From contig CAVQWR010000004.1 of NCBI GenBank assembly GCA_963717695.1, forward strand, positions 124,001 to 188,000: DNA of 64,000 bases, read 5' to 3'. The notes under the pieces were generated by a model. It had not been told where the DNA came from and did not search any database. It saw nothing but the letters and a program-made list of their open reading frames with translations. Each line of letters starts with the position of its first letter. Within the stretch, counting starts at the first letter, position 1. Shown here piece after piece: positions 29,764 to 39,068 of this stretch. Made by a program: the position numbers and the translations under genes. Source of the stretch: CAIWHR01 sp963717695 (GTDB lineage Bacteria > Pseudomonadota > Gammaproteobacteria > Burkholderiales > Casimicrobiaceae).

Positions 29764-30639
29764 CTACCGCAGTGCCAGCACGAGCCCCAGCGGAACGAAC
29801 AGCACCGACATCACGTTGCCGATCAGCACGATCGACGCGACTTTCCCGGGCTCCTGCCCGTATTGCTCGGCGACCATGAAGTTGAGCACGGCGGGCGGCA
29901 GCGCGCCGAAGAGGATCAGGAGGCCCTGCTGGAATTGCGACAGCCCGAGCAGCGGCGTCAGGAGCGCTGCCATCGCGATGCCGGTCAGCGGGCAGACGAG
30001 CCCGCCGATGACGCCAACGCGCCAGTCGGTCCAGTGCACGCCGGTCAGCCGCGCGCCGAGCGAGAGCAGCATCACCGGGATCAGCGCGTCGCCGACGAGC
30101 TTCAGCGTCACCGTGGTCCATGCAGGTATGGGCGGATGCACGAGCGCGCAGGCGAAGCCCAGCACGGTCGACCACACCATCGGCGAGCGCAGCAGGCTGC
30201 CGAAGCGGGCGTGGTGATCGAGCAGCCACACACCGAGCGTGAACTGCAGCAGGTTGGAGATGGTGAAGAGCGCGACCATCGCCGAGAATCCCGGCGCGCC
30301 GAACGCGAGCGCCGCCAGCGGCAGTCCCATGTTGCCGCAGTTGTTGAACATCATCGGCGGAACGAACGTGCGAGGGTCCTGGCGCATCAGCCTCGCGAAC
30401 GGCCACGCGAGAAGCCCGGAGCCGACGACGACGCCGATGCCGCCCACGATGAGCTGCCAGTTGCTGACGAGGTCGAAGTCGCGGCTTGCAAGCGCCGAGA
30501 AGATGAGCGCCGGGGCCAGCACGTTCATGCTGATGCGATTGACCCACGCCATGTCGGGCTTCGCCCGGCGCGCGTAGAGCCAGCCCAGCGCGACGATGGA
30601 GAACACCGGCGCGATGATGTCGACGATGCGGTCGAGCAT
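29764..30639 (-). CDS. AEC family (auxin efflux carrier-like) transporter
   Basis: This is a 291-residue membrane protein of ten predicted helices in two halves. Conserved points are NRISMNVLAPALIFSAL, the MMFNNCGNMGLPLA segment with the crossing helix break, and GALPPAVLNFMVAEQYG near the C-terminus. Members carry dicarboxylates or other organic anions; no substrate can be assigned. It lies 88 bases upstream of the efflux operon on the same strand but has no clear functional tie to it. Confidence 0.9.
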   Translation of the reverse strand: MLDRIVDIIAPVFSIVALGWLYARRAKPDMAWVNRISMNVLAPALIFSALASRDFDLVSNWQLIVGGIGVVVGSGLLAWPFARLMRQDPRTFVPPMMFNNCGNMGLPLAALAFGAPGFSAMVALFTISNLLQFTLGVWLLDHHARFGSLLRSPMVWSTVLGFACALVHPPIPAWTTVTLKLVGDALIPVMLLSLGARLTGVHWTDWRVGVIGGLVCPLTGIAMAALLTPLLGLSQFQQGLLILFGALPPAVLNFMVAEQYGQEPGKVASIVLIGNVMSVLFVPLGLVLALR

Positions 30640-30778
30640 GGTCAGGCGCCGCGCCGGGAGGCGTCGTCGCGAAGCGGGCGTGCGCGCGAAAGGCGCGACA
30701 AGGGATCACGGCGGGCGACCGGCGGGAGGAGCTCGGCGCAATGCGTCGCGCGAACCTGCTTCGTCGCCGCGGCCGTGT

Positions 30779-32107
30779 TCAAAGAATGTACTGCGAGAGG
30801 TTCTCGTCGCCGGCGATGCCGGCGAGTCGAGCATCGACATACGTGGCGTCGATCGGGATCGTCTCGCCGGTGTGGCGTGTCGCATTGAACGAGACCTCGT
30901 CCAGCAGGCGCTCCATCACCGTGTAGAGCCGGCGGGCGCCGATGTTCTCCTGCTTCTCGTTGACGGCGAAAGCGATCTCGGCGAGCCGACGAATGCCATC
31001 CTCGCGAAAGTCTACGTGCACGTTCTCGGTTTCGAGAAGCGCCTGGTACTGGCGGACGAGGCAGGCGTCCGTGGCCGTGAGGATCTTCTCGAAATCGGCG
31101 ACTGACAGCGACGCAAGCTCGACGCGGATCGGAAAGCGGCCCTGCAGCTCGGGAATGAGGTCGGACGGCTTCGCGAGGTGGAACGCCCCCGACGCGATGA
31201 AGAGGATGTGATCGGTGCGCACCATGCCGTATTTGGTTGCCACCGTGGTCCCCTCGACGAGCGGCAGGAGGTCGCGCTGCACGCCCTGGCGCGAGACGTC
31301 GGCGCCCTGCATTTCCTGCCGGCTCGCGATCTTGTCGATCTCGTCGAGGAACACGATGCCGTTCTGCTCGACCGACGTCAGCGCGCGCGCCTTGATGTCG
31401 TCGTCGTTGATCAGCTTCGCCGCCTCCTCCTCCGTCAGCGCCTTCATCGCCTCGATGACGGTCATCTTCTTCACCTTGCGCCGCGCGCCGCCCATCTGCT
31501 GGAACATCCCCTGGATCTGGCTCGTGAGCTCCTCCATCCCGGGCGGCGCCATGATCTCCATCTGCGGCGACATCAGCGTGACCTCGACCTCGATCTCCTT
31601 GTCGTCGAGCTTGCCCTCGCGCAGCATCTTGCGGAATTTCTGGCGCGTCGTCGTGTCGGTGGGCTGCATGTCGTGGAAGCTCACCTCGCGCGCCGGCGGC
31701 AGCAGCACGTCGAGCACGCGCTCCTCGGCGGCATCGGCGGCGCGGTCGCGCACCTTGCGCGTCTCGGCCTCGCGCACCTGCTTGATCGCGGCCTCGGCGA
31801 GGTCGCGGATGATGGTGTCGACGTCACGGCCGACGTAGCCCACTTCGGTGAACTTGGTCGCCTCGACCTTGATGAACGGCGCGTCGGCGAGGCGCGCGAG
31901 CCGGCGCGCGATCTCGGTCTTGCCCACGCCGGTCGGGCCGATCATCAGGATGTTCTTCGGCGTGATCTCCTGGCGCAGCGGCTCCGCGACCTGCTGCCGC
32001 CGCCAGCGGTTGCGCAGCGCGATCGCCACGGCACGCTTCGCGTCGTGCTGCCCGACGATGTGCTTGTCGAGCTCGGAGACGATCTCGGAAGGGGTCATGT
32101 GCGACAT
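30779..32107 (-). CDS. hslU: ATP-dependent protease ATPase subunit HslU
   Basis: This is the unfoldase of the HslUV (ClpYQ) protease, 442 residues. MSHMTPSEIVSELDKHIVGQ is the standard start. Walker A is GPTGVGKTE (residues 57-65), the pore loop is in GYVGRDV, Walker B is IVFLDEIDKI, and the C-terminal DENLSQYIL tail is the part that docks in HslV. The gene stands alone here; hslV is about 9 kb away on the opposite strand, whereas in most proteobacteria the two are adjacent. Confidence 0.97.
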   Translation of the reverse strand: MSHMTPSEIVSELDKHIVGQHDAKRAVAIALRNRWRRQQVAEPLRQEITPKNILMIGPTGVGKTEIARRLARLADAPFIKVEATKFTEVGYVGRDVDTIIRDLAEAAIKQVREAETRKVRDRAADAAEERVLDVLLPPAREVSFHDMQPTDTTTRQKFRKMLREGKLDDKEIEVEVTLMSPQMEIMAPPGMEELTSQIQGMFQQMGGARRKVKKMTVIEAMKALTEEEAAKLINDDDIKARALTSVEQNGIVFLDEIDKIASRQEMQGADVSRQGVQRDLLPLVEGTTVATKYGMVRTDHILFIASGAFHLAKPSDLIPELQGRFPIRVELASLSVADFEKILTATDACLVRQYQALLETENVHVDFREDGIRRLAEIAFAVNEKQENIGARRLYTVMERLLDEVSFNATRHTGETIPIDATYVDARLAGIAGDENLSQYIL

Positions 32108-32470
32108 CGGAGGCCTGCGATCGGAGAAAGTGAACCACCGCCCGGGGATGGCGGTCGCGCGATTGTACCGCGCGGAGTGCGACCCCCGGGTGCGACACGG
32201 CGGCCGCCGCGGTGCCGATCGCCGCGACGGATCCGTGGGCGCCGTGCTCGCATCGGTGGCGGCATGCTCGGCGATCGCTTATCATTCGTCGCACACACGA
32301 GGCGCGGATGCGACGCGGCACGCGGCGCAGAGTTGCACTTCTGCTGTCGCGACCGCTTCGACCATGGGATAACCGATGAAGCTTCTGCCCGTCCGCGTCA
32401 CTGGCCGCACTCGTTGCGCGGCGTCATCCTTGGACGTGAACCACCGCGCGCGCCTGCCCGGGTCGCGTCG
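32108..32470 (+). other. Intergenic region between divergent hslU and the SOD-like lipoprotein gene
   Basis: This is a 363-base divergent region. I see no supported gene. It should hold the promoters for hslU (minus) and the lipoprotein gene (plus). TATCAT at 32281-32286 is a possible plus-strand -10 without a convincing -35. A short ATG-started stretch at 32375 (MKLLPVR) resembles the beginning of a signal peptide but closes without a family match. Confidence 0.4.
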
Positions 32471-33007
32471 ATGCCGGGCATGAGGCCTTCGCTCGCACGT
32501 GCCGCGGTCGCGCTGACGCTTGCGGTGGCGCTCGCCGGCTGCGAAACGGCGGCGACCATCAACGCCAAGATCTTCAGCCGGGGTCCGGGGCTCGGCGGAA
32601 AGATCCGCGCACTGGGCGGCAGCTCGGCGAAGGGCTTCATCGTGGTGTCGCGTCGCGAAGGCGGTGCGACGCTGATCGTCAACCTCAACGACGTCGGACC
32701 CGGCATCTATCGCGTCGTGTTCCACACGAACGGCAACTGCTCGTCACGCAACGGATTTTCCGCCGGTCCGCCCTGGGCGCCGCCGGGCGGCGAGGTCAAG
32801 GTCTACGAAGGCGCGATGAACGTCGACGGACTGCTCAACATGAGCATCCCGATTTCGGGGCTTCTGATCGATCCGCCCGACGGCATCCTCGGTCGTTCGG
32901 TTGTCGTCCACGACAGTACGAGTGCGTCGCTCGACACCGAGCCCGACGTGCGCAACAACCGCATCGCCTGTGTCGTGCTGAACGAGACGTCCGAAGTCGA
33001 GCTTTGA
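32471..33007 (+). CDS. Lipoprotein with degenerate Cu/Zn superoxide dismutase-like domain
   Basis: This is a 178-residue lipoprotein; the signal ends VALAGCETAAT, and an alternative ATG at 32480 gives the same mature form. The mature part follows the SodC fold in order: a beta strand region, FHTNGNCSSRNGFSAGPPWAPPG in the place of the enzyme's FHIHExGDCS...AGGHFNP loop, then GRSVVVHDS and a terminal RIACVVL. The two cysteines forming the conserved SOD disulfide remain. The second metal histidine is Asn and the bridging histidine region lacks His, so normal copper-zinc catalysis is not expected. The assignment is by my own motif alignment; function is unknown. It is 48 bases upstream of fabI. 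Confidence 0.62.
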   Translation: MPGMRPSLARAAVALTLAVALAGCETAATINAKIFSRGPGLGGKIRALGGSSAKGFIVVSRREGGATLIVNLNDVGPGIYRVVFHTNGNCSSRNGFSAGPPWAPPGGEVKVYEGAMNVDGLLNMSIPISGLLIDPPDGILGRSVVVHDSTSASLDTEPDVRNNRIACVVLNETSEVEL

Positions 33008-33055
33008 TACTTGCATCGGCAGCGAAGGCGCGCCGCGCCAGCCGGGAGAGCTGAA

Positions 33056-33844
33056 ATGGGTTTTCTGCAGGACAAGAAGATACTGATCACCGGGATCCTA
33101 TCGAACCGCTCGATCGCCTACGGCGTCGCGCGGGCGTGCCAGCGCGAGGGCGCCACGATCGCGTTCACGTACGTCAACGCCGAACTCAAGGATCGCGTCG
33201 TGAAGATCGCGGCGGAATTCGGCAACATCCCGGTGCTGCCGTGCGACGTGACCCGCGACGGCGACATCGACGCGCTCTTCGCGTCGCTCAAGACCGAATG
33301 GGGCGGCCTCGACGGCCTGCTGCACTCGATCGCCTACGCGCCGCGCGAAGCGCTGTCCGGCGACTTTCTCGAATGCATGTCGCGCTCCGCGTTCGCGATC
33401 GCGCAGGACGTGAGCTCGTACAGCTTCGCCGCGCTCGCCAAGGGCGCGCGGCCGCTGCTGCAGGGGCGTGCCGGATCGCTGCTGACGCTCACCTACCTCG
33501 GCGCGATGCGCTCGCTGCCGAACTACAACGTGATGGGGCTCGCGAAGGCGAGCCTCGAGGCGAACGTCCGCTATCTCGCCGCGTGCCTCGGGCCCGAGGG
33601 CATCCGCGTCAACGGACTTTCGGCCGGCCCGATCAAGACGCTCGCGGCCGCCGGCATCGGCGGCTTCGGCAAGCTCGCGAGCAGGTTCGAGCGCACCGCG
33701 CCGCTGCGGCGCGACGTCACGATCGACGAGGTCGGCAACGTGGCCGCCTTCTATTTTTCCGAGCTGTCGAGCGCGATCACCGGCGAGATCACGTACGTCG
33801 ACTGCGGCTACTCGACGGTCGCGATCGGCATCGACGAGGACTGA
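33056..33844 (+). CDS. fabI: Enoyl-[acyl-carrier-protein] reductase (NADH) FabI
   Basis: This is the last reductive step of fatty-acid elongation, 262 residues, of the short-chain dehydrogenase fold. MGFLQDKKILITGILSNRSIAYG holds the FabI-type nucleotide loop. The catalytic pair is Y157/K164 in PNYNVMGLAKAS with Y147 in LTYLGA. ITYVDCGYSTV closes the protein. The ATG at 33056 was preferred over the upstream in-frame start at 33011, which only adds unconserved residues. It is the target class of triclosan-like inhibitors. Confidence 0.96.
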   Translation: MGFLQDKKILITGILSNRSIAYGVARACQREGATIAFTYVNAELKDRVVKIAAEFGNIPVLPCDVTRDGDIDALFASLKTEWGGLDGLLHSIAYAPREALSGDFLECMSRSAFAIAQDVSSYSFAALAKGARPLLQGRAGSLLTLTYLGAMRSLPNYNVMGLAKASLEANVRYLAACLGPEGIRVNGLSAGPIKTLAAAGIGGFGKLASRFERTAPLRRDVTIDEVGNVAAFYFSELSSAITGEITYVDCGYSTVAIGIDED

Positions 33845-33898
33845 CGCGCCCCGACCGGCACGCCGCGGTCGCGGCCCGGTCCGGCGCAACGCGCGCTC

Positions 33899-35536
33899 AT
33901 GCCTTCGCCTTCCAACCGGCGCTTCGACGCCGTCATCGTCGGCGGCGGTCACAACGGCCTCGTCTGCGCCGCGTATCTCTCCGCCGCGGGTCAGGACGTC
34001 TGCGTGCTCGAGCGGCGAGGCGTTCTCGGCGGCGCCGCGGTCACCGAGGAGTTCCACCCGGGCTTTCGCAACTCGACGGCGAGCTATACGGTCAGCCTGC
34101 TCAATCCGCGCATCGTGCGCGACATGCGCCTCGCGGAGCACGGGCTCAAGGTCGTGCTGCGGCCGATCTCGAATTTCCTGCCGCTGCCCGAGGGCGGCTA
34201 CCTCAAGGTCGGCGGCGGGCTCGCCGCGACGCAATCGGAGGTCGGCGAAATTCTCGCGCGCGGATGCCGAGGCACTGCCCGCGTACTACGCGATGCTCGA
34301 TCGCGTCGCCGACGTGCTGCGCGAGCTCCTGTTCGCGACGCCGCCCTCGCTCGCCCCCGGCAAGGTCACCGATCTGCCGCGCTGGCTCGATGCAATGAAG
34401 CTCGCCCGGCGTTTCCACGCGCTGGACCTCGCCGGGCGGCGCGACGTGCTCGACCTTTTCACCAAGAGCGCGGGCGACATGCTCGACCGCTGGTTCGAGT
34501 CGGCGCCGATCAAGGCGGCGTTCGGGTTCGACGCCGTCGTCGGCAACTTTCGCGAGCCCGTACACGCCGGGCTCGGCCTACGTGCTGCTGCACCACGTGT
34601 TCGGCGAGGTCAACGGCCAGCGCGGCCAGTGGGGCCACGCGATCGGCGGGATGGGCGCGATCACGCAGGCGATGGCAAAGGAGTGCGCGGCGCGCGGCGT
34701 GACGCTGCGCGTCGACGCGCCGGTCGCCCATGTCGTGGTCAAGGCCGGACGCGCGGCGGGCGTCGCGCTCGAAAGCGGCGAGATCGTCGAAGCGCGGCGC
34801 GTGATCGCCAACGTCAATCCGAAGCTGCTGTTCGAGCGTCTCGTCGCCCCCGAGCATCTCGACGCCGATTTCCGCGCGCGCATCGCGGCGTTACCGCTGC
34901 GGATCGGGCACGTTCCGGATGAACGTCGCGCTGTCCGAGCTGCCCGACTTCACGGTGCTGCCCGGACGCACCGCGGAAGCGCACCACGGCAGCGGCATCA
35001 TTCTCGCACCGTCGCTCGCGTACATGGAGCGCGCGTATTTCGACGCGAAGACCGTGGGCTGGTCACGCGCGCCGATCGTCGAGGTGCTGATTCCCTCGAT
35101 CGTCGATGCGTCGCTCGCGCCGCCTGGCATGCATGTCGCGAGCCTCTTCTGCCAGCACGTGCATCCCGACCTCGGCTCGGTGCAGCCGGGACGGACCTGG
35201 GACGACGCACGCGAGGAGGTGGCCGATCTCATGATCGCGACGGTCAACCGTCACGCGCCGAACTTCGCGGCGAGTGTCATCGGCCGGCGCGCCCTCTCGC
35301 CGCTCGATCTCGAGCGCGAGTTCGGCCTCGTCGGCGGTGACATCTTCCACGGCGCGCTGACGCTCGACCAGCTCTTCTCCTCTCGTCCGGTGCTGGGCCA
35401 TGCCGATTACCGGACGCCGGTGCGCGCGCTCTACCTGTGCGGCGCGGGCACGCACCCGGGCGGCGGCGTGACGGGCGTGCCGGGACACAACGCAGCGCGC
35501 GAGATCCTGCGCGACGCGCGCCGCCGTGGTCATTGA
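33899..35536 (+). pseudogene. Phytoene desaturase-like FAD-dependent oxidoreductase (PYROXD2 type), frameshifted
   Basis: This is a flavoprotein of the amine oxidase/phytoene dehydrogenase superfamily, about 540 residues if repaired. The dinucleotide motif VIVGGGHNGLVCAAYLSAAG opens the protein; GPIxGMGAITQAM-like sequence appears as GHAIGGMGAITQAMAK, and the FAD-closing GAGTHPGGGVTGVPGHNAAREIL is near the C-terminus. The frame changes near 34260, 34560 and 34910. All four pieces are well conserved and contiguous, so assembly indels are likely. It resembles human PYROXD2 homologues; the substrate is unknown. Confidence 0.83.
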
Positions 35537-36749
35537 GACGGCCACCGAAGGGGCCGCTGACGGCGTCCGGCACCTCGGCACAAGGATTGCGGCGCTCGGC
35601 ATCGCGCAAATCGTCTCGTGGGGGACGCTGTTCTATACGATCGCGGTGCTGGGCGCGCCGATGCGCGCCGAGCTCGGCGTCGGCGAAACACTGCTCTTCG
35701 GCGCCTTCTCGGCGGGCCTGTTCGTTTCCGGCGCCGCGTCGCCGTGGGTCGGTCGAGCGATCGATCGCGGCTATTCGCGCGAAGTGCTGGCGGCGGGCTC
35801 GATTGCCGGCGCGCTGGCGCTCACCGCGCTGGCGCTCGCGCAGGGGCCGCTCTCGGTCTGTGCAGGCTGGCTGCTGGCGGGCGTCGCGATGGCGCTCTGC
35901 CTCTACGATCCCGCGTTCGCGGCGCTCCATCACATCAGCGGCACCCGCTACCGTCGCGCGGTCACCGCGCTGACACTCTTCGGCGGATTCGCGAGCACCG
36001 TGTTCTGGCCGGCCTCGCAGTGGCTGTCGGATGCCGCCGGCTGGCGCGCCACGTTCGCCGTCTACGCGGTGCTGCACCTCGTGCTGTGCCTGCCGCTGCA
36101 CCTCGCCGCGGTGCCGCGGGGCGCGCGCCACGTCGAGGCCGCGCCGCCGCGGGAGGTCGCTGCAGAGGCGCACGTCACCGCCGCCGCGAAGCGCACGTTC
36201 CTCTGGCTCGCCATCGCGCTCGCCGGCGCCGCGTTCATCGCCTCGGCGGTGTCGGCGCACCTCATCGGGCTCATGACGACGGCCGGCATCACGGCCGGCG
36301 ACGCCGTGCTGATCGGCGCACTGATCGGGCCGATGCAGGTCGCGGGTCGCGTCGTCGAGTTCTCGCACGGGCGCCACGTCCGCGCGCGCACGGTGGGCAC
36401 GCTCGCGTTCGTGCTGATGGCGCTCGCGTGCGCGCTGCTGACGCAAATGCATGGACTCAGGGCCGCGGCGATCGGCTTCGCCGCGCTTTACGGCATCAGC
36501 AACGGCGTGATGACGATCGTGCGCGGCACCGTGCCCGCGGAGCTCTTCGGCCGGCGCGAATTCGGCACGCTGCTGGGACGCCTCGCGCAGCCGCAGCTCA
36601 TCGCGCGCGCCATTGCCCCAGTCGCGCTGACGCTCGCGTTCCCGTTCGATCCGACGCGCACCCTCACGGTGTACCTGCTGGCCGCGGGCGGGCTCGCATC
36701 GCTTGCCGCCTACCAGTTCGCGATCCGCGGACGCCGCGCTGACCGATAG
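35526..36749 (+). CDS. MFS transporter
   Basis: This is a 407-residue twelve-helix major facilitator. The loop between helices 2 and 3 reads GRAIDRGYSREVLAAG, a weak version of the family motif A, and residues 190-215 form the long central cytoplasmic loop. The GTG start at 35526 overlaps the end of the preceding flavoprotein gene by 11 bases, so the two are probably coupled. It belongs to the aromatic-acid/unknown branch common near oxidoreductases; no substrate is assigned. Confidence 0.85.
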   Translation: MVIETATEGAADGVRHLGTRIAALGIAQIVSWGTLFYTIAVLGAPMRAELGVGETLLFGAFSAGLFVSGAASPWVGRAIDRGYSREVLAAGSIAGALALTALALAQGPLSVCAGWLLAGVAMALCLYDPAFAALHHISGTRYRRAVTALTLFGGFASTVFWPASQWLSDAAGWRATFAVYAVLHLVLCLPLHLAAVPRGARHVEAAPPREVAAEAHVTAAAKRTFLWLAIALAGAAFIASAVSAHLIGLMTTAGITAGDAVLIGALIGPMQVAGRVVEFSHGRHVRARTVGTLAFVLMALACALLTQMHGLRAAAIGFAALYGISNGVMTIVRGTVPAELFGRREFGTLLGRLAQPQLIARAIAPVALTLAFPFDPTRTLTVYLLAAGGLASLAAYQFAIRGRRADR

Positions 36750-36766
36750 CGACGCCGAAATGGCGA

Positions 36767-36792
36767 CGCCCCGCGGATTCCGCCGCGGGGCG
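36767..36792. terminator. GC-rich hairpin between MFS gene and rnpB
   Basis: Perfect 10-bp arms CGCCCCGCGG / CCGCGGGGCG enclose a six-base loop. It lies 17 bases after the MFS stop and just beyond the 3' end of the convergent rnpB. There is no T-run on either side, so it may act as a 3' stabilising structure or a weak bidirectional terminator. Confidence 0.5.
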
Positions 36793-36807
36793 CCATGATG
36801 TAAAACC

Positions 36808-37166
36808 GAAGTCAGCCGATAAGCCGGGTTCTGTTACGGCGCGCCTTGCGGCGCGCTATGACCGCCATTCCTCTAGGCGCAGCGTTGCCGCTGCGCTCGT
36901 GCCACCTACCCGCGGACTCGGCGAGCAGCGTCAATGTCCGCCTACTTGGTGTTGCTCCGGATGGAGGTTGCCGCGTTTCACCCGCCGCGGTGTAATCCGC
37001 GGCGACTCGTCTCTGTGGCCCTGTTCCTCACCTTCGTCGTTCGCGCTAGCGGCGACTTATAGCGGCCGGGGGTTACCCGGCATCCTGCTCTGCGGAGCCC
37101 GGACTTTCCTCCCCCCGCGAAAAGCTTGCGCTCACGCGGGCGGCGGCGGTCTGGCTGGCTTCGAAG
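36808..37166 (-). ncRNA. rnpB: RNase P RNA, bacterial class A
   Basis: This is the catalytic RNA that matures tRNA 5' ends. Read on the minus strand, the 5' part has GAAGCCAGCCAGACCGCCGCC, matching the start of known beta/gamma RNase P RNAs. The universally conserved GAGGAAAGTCCGGGCTCC follows (bases 37094-37111). The 3' part is AGAACCCGGCTTATCGGCTGACTT (P15 and the P4 partner). A -10-like TATCCT lies at 37172-37177, a few bases before the inferred start. Ends are approximate to about ten bases. The gene is squeezed between pyrC and an MFS gene. Confidence 0.93.
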
Positions 37167-37199
37167 CGACTAGGATAGCACCCGGGGGTCCGGGGTTCC

Positions 37200-38284
37200 C
37201 TACGCGGCCGCCTGGTCCTGCAGGCGCCAGCGCATCGTCTCGCCGGCGCGCAGCGGCACGAGCAGGTCGTCGCCGAACGGCCACGAGGCGGGCATCGTCC
37301 ACGCGTCGCGCACGAGCGTCACCCGTTCGGTGTTGCGCGGAAGCCCGTAGAAATCGGCACCGAAGAAACTCGCGAACGCTTCGAGGCGGTCGAGCGCGCC
37401 GGCGTCCTCGAACGCCTCGGCGTAGAGCTCGAGCGCGGCGGGCGCCGTGTAGCAGCCGGCGCCGCAGCACGCCGATTCCTTGCGGTGCTTCGCGTGCGGC
37501 GCCGAATCGGTGCCGAGGAAGAACTTCGGCGACGCCCGACGTCGCCGCCGCGACGAGCGCCTGCCGATGCGTCTCGCGCTTCAGCACCGGCATGCAGTAC
37601 AGGTGCGGGCGCATCCCGCCGGCGAAGAGCGCATTGCGCGAATAGAGGAGATGCTGCGGGGTGATCGTCGCGGCGATGCGCGCGCCCGCCGCGGCGACGA
37701 AGTCGGCGGCCTCCTTCGTGGTCACGTGCTCCAGCACGACGCGGAGCCCGGGGAAATCGCGCACGATCGCGGTGAGATGGCGCTCGATGAAAACCCGCTC
37801 GCGGTCGAAGATGTCGACGGCGGGGTCCGTCACTTCGCCGTGGACCGACAGCACGACGTCGTGGCGCTCCATGGCGGCGAGCGCGGGATACGCGCGCTCG
37901 AGCGCCGTGACGCCGGCCGCGGAATTCGTCGTCGCGCCGGCCGGGTAGTACTTCACCGCATGGACGATGCCGGACGCCTTGGCGCGGGCGATTTCGGCGG
38001 CGTCGGTCGCGTCGGTGAGATAGAGCGTCATCAGCGGCTGGAAGGCCGAGCCGGGGCGGCAGCGCCGCGAGGATGCGGTCGCGATACGCCGATGCCTGCT
38101 CGGTGGTCACGACCGGCGGCGCGAGATTAGGCATGACGATTGCTCGGGCGAAGACGCGCGCCGTCATCCCGGCCACGGCCGCGAGGGCCGCGCCGTCGCG
38201 CAGGTGGACGTGCCAGTCGTCCGGCCGTGCGAGGCTCAGGCGGTCGGGCGGGCGGGCGGGCGCGTTTTCGGCGGGAATGGGCAT
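37200..38284 (-). CDS. pyrC: Dihydroorotase, PyrC type (two frameshifts)
   Basis: This is the third step of pyrimidine synthesis, closing carbamoyl-aspartate to dihydroorotate; class II, about 360 residues. The metal motif is DDWHVHLRDG near residue 25, the carboxylated lysine is in VKYYPAGATTNS, further ligands are in LSVHGEV and LEHVTT, and the catalytic aspartate is in FLGTDSAPH. One frame change lies near 38050 (the family sequence FQPLMTLYLTDAT resumes) and another, an extra base, near 37530. Both look like sequencing errors. It is divergent from dksA and has a perfect -10 hexamer just upstream. Confidence 0.92.
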
Positions 38285-38306
38285 GGGAGGGCCTTGTTTT
38301 TTCAGG

Positions 38307-38312
38307 ATTATA
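38307..38312 (-). promoter_or_regulatory. -10 element of pyrC promoter
   Basis: On the minus strand this reads TATAAT, a perfect -10, followed by CCTGAAAAAACAAGG and the pyrC ATG 22 bases on. The untranslated leader would be very short (about 15 bases). No clear -35 is visible. Confidence 0.5.
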
Positions 38313-38387
38313 CGTGGCGCCCCGACCCGGGCCGCAGGCCCCGGTTTCGATCCCGGGGAAGGGTGGCGATGTTGGCGGTTGAAAGGC

Positions 38388-38393
38388 TATAAT
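38388..38393 (+). promoter_or_regulatory. -10 element of dksA promoter
   Basis: A perfect TATAAT lies 113 bases before the dksA ATG, with a weak -35 candidate TGGCGA 18 bases upstream (38364-38369). The leader between is GC-rich and holds no other gene. Confidence 0.5.
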
Positions 38394-38506
38394 GAACGAT
38401 TTGATGCGGCCGCGATCCTGGCGGTAAGCGCGCCCCCGAAAGCACCGGGCGGCCCGGACCGGGCGCCGCCGCGCGCAGCAATGCAACGAAAGGCACAGAG
38501 ATCAGA

Positions 38507-38962
38507 ATGGCAGCGAAGCAGGCAACCGCGAGCGCAACCGTCACCAAGAAGCCGAAGGTCCTCACCGAGGAGGATCTGCTGAAGGCGCCGGACAAGGATT
38601 ACATGAACGAGGCGCAGCTCGCCTTCTTCCGGCAGCGCCTGATCGAGCTCCGCGATCAGCTCCTGCAGAACGCCGACGACACCGGCGAGCACCTGCGCGA
38701 GAGCGAGATCACCACCGACCCGTCCGACCGCGCGACGCTCGAGGAGGAGTACACGCTCGAGCTCCGCACGCGCGACCGCGAGCGCAAGCTCCTCAAGAAG
38801 ATCGAGAAATCGATCAAGCTGATCGACGACGGCAGCTACGGCTACTGCGAGGAGACCGGCGAGCCGATCGGCATCCCGCGCCTTCTTGCGCGCCCGACGG
38901 CGACGCTGTCGCTCGAGGCGCAGGAACGCCGCGAGCGGGTCCAGAAGCTGTACGGCGACTGA
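38507..38962 (+). CDS. dksA: RNA polymerase-binding transcription factor DksA
   Basis: This is the ppGpp cofactor that enters the RNA polymerase secondary channel, 151 residues. The coiled-coil domain carries the tip motif DPSDRATLEEEYTLELRTRDRERKLL, with the conserved acidic residues near position 65-75. The zinc-finger region reads YGYCEETGEPIGIPRLLARPTATLSLEAQERRE: only one of the four zinc cysteines remains, as is usual in the alpha/beta type. The signature GIxRLxARPTA is intact. A strong bidirectional terminator follows. Confidence 0.96.
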   Translation: MAAKQATASATVTKKPKVLTEEDLLKAPDKDYMNEAQLAFFRQRLIELRDQLLQNADDTGEHLRESEITTDPSDRATLEEEYTLELRTRDRERKLLKKIEKSIKLIDDGSYGYCEETGEPIGIPRLLARPTATLSLEAQERRERVQKLYGD

Positions 38963-38999
38963 GTAACCGAAGCGGCGCGCTGCGCACGGCTGGTTCGAA

Positions 39000-39028
39000 A
39001 AAAGGGGATGGCGCCGCCATCCCCTTTT
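39000..39028. terminator. Bidirectional rho-independent terminator after dksA
   Basis: A perfect 13-bp stem AAAAGGGGATGGC / GCCATCCCCTTTT with a three-base loop ends in T-runs on both strands. It separates dksA (plus) from the convergent membrane protein gene (minus). Confidence 0.9.
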
Positions 39029-39068
39029 GCATTTGCGGCCCGAAATGCCCGCTGCGGGAGGCGCCGCC

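Noticed and set aside
36899..37645. Plus-strand coding frame over the RNase P RNA region.
   Set aside because: The minus strand matches conserved RNase P RNA segments in order, and the predicted protein is Arg-rich with no family pattern.
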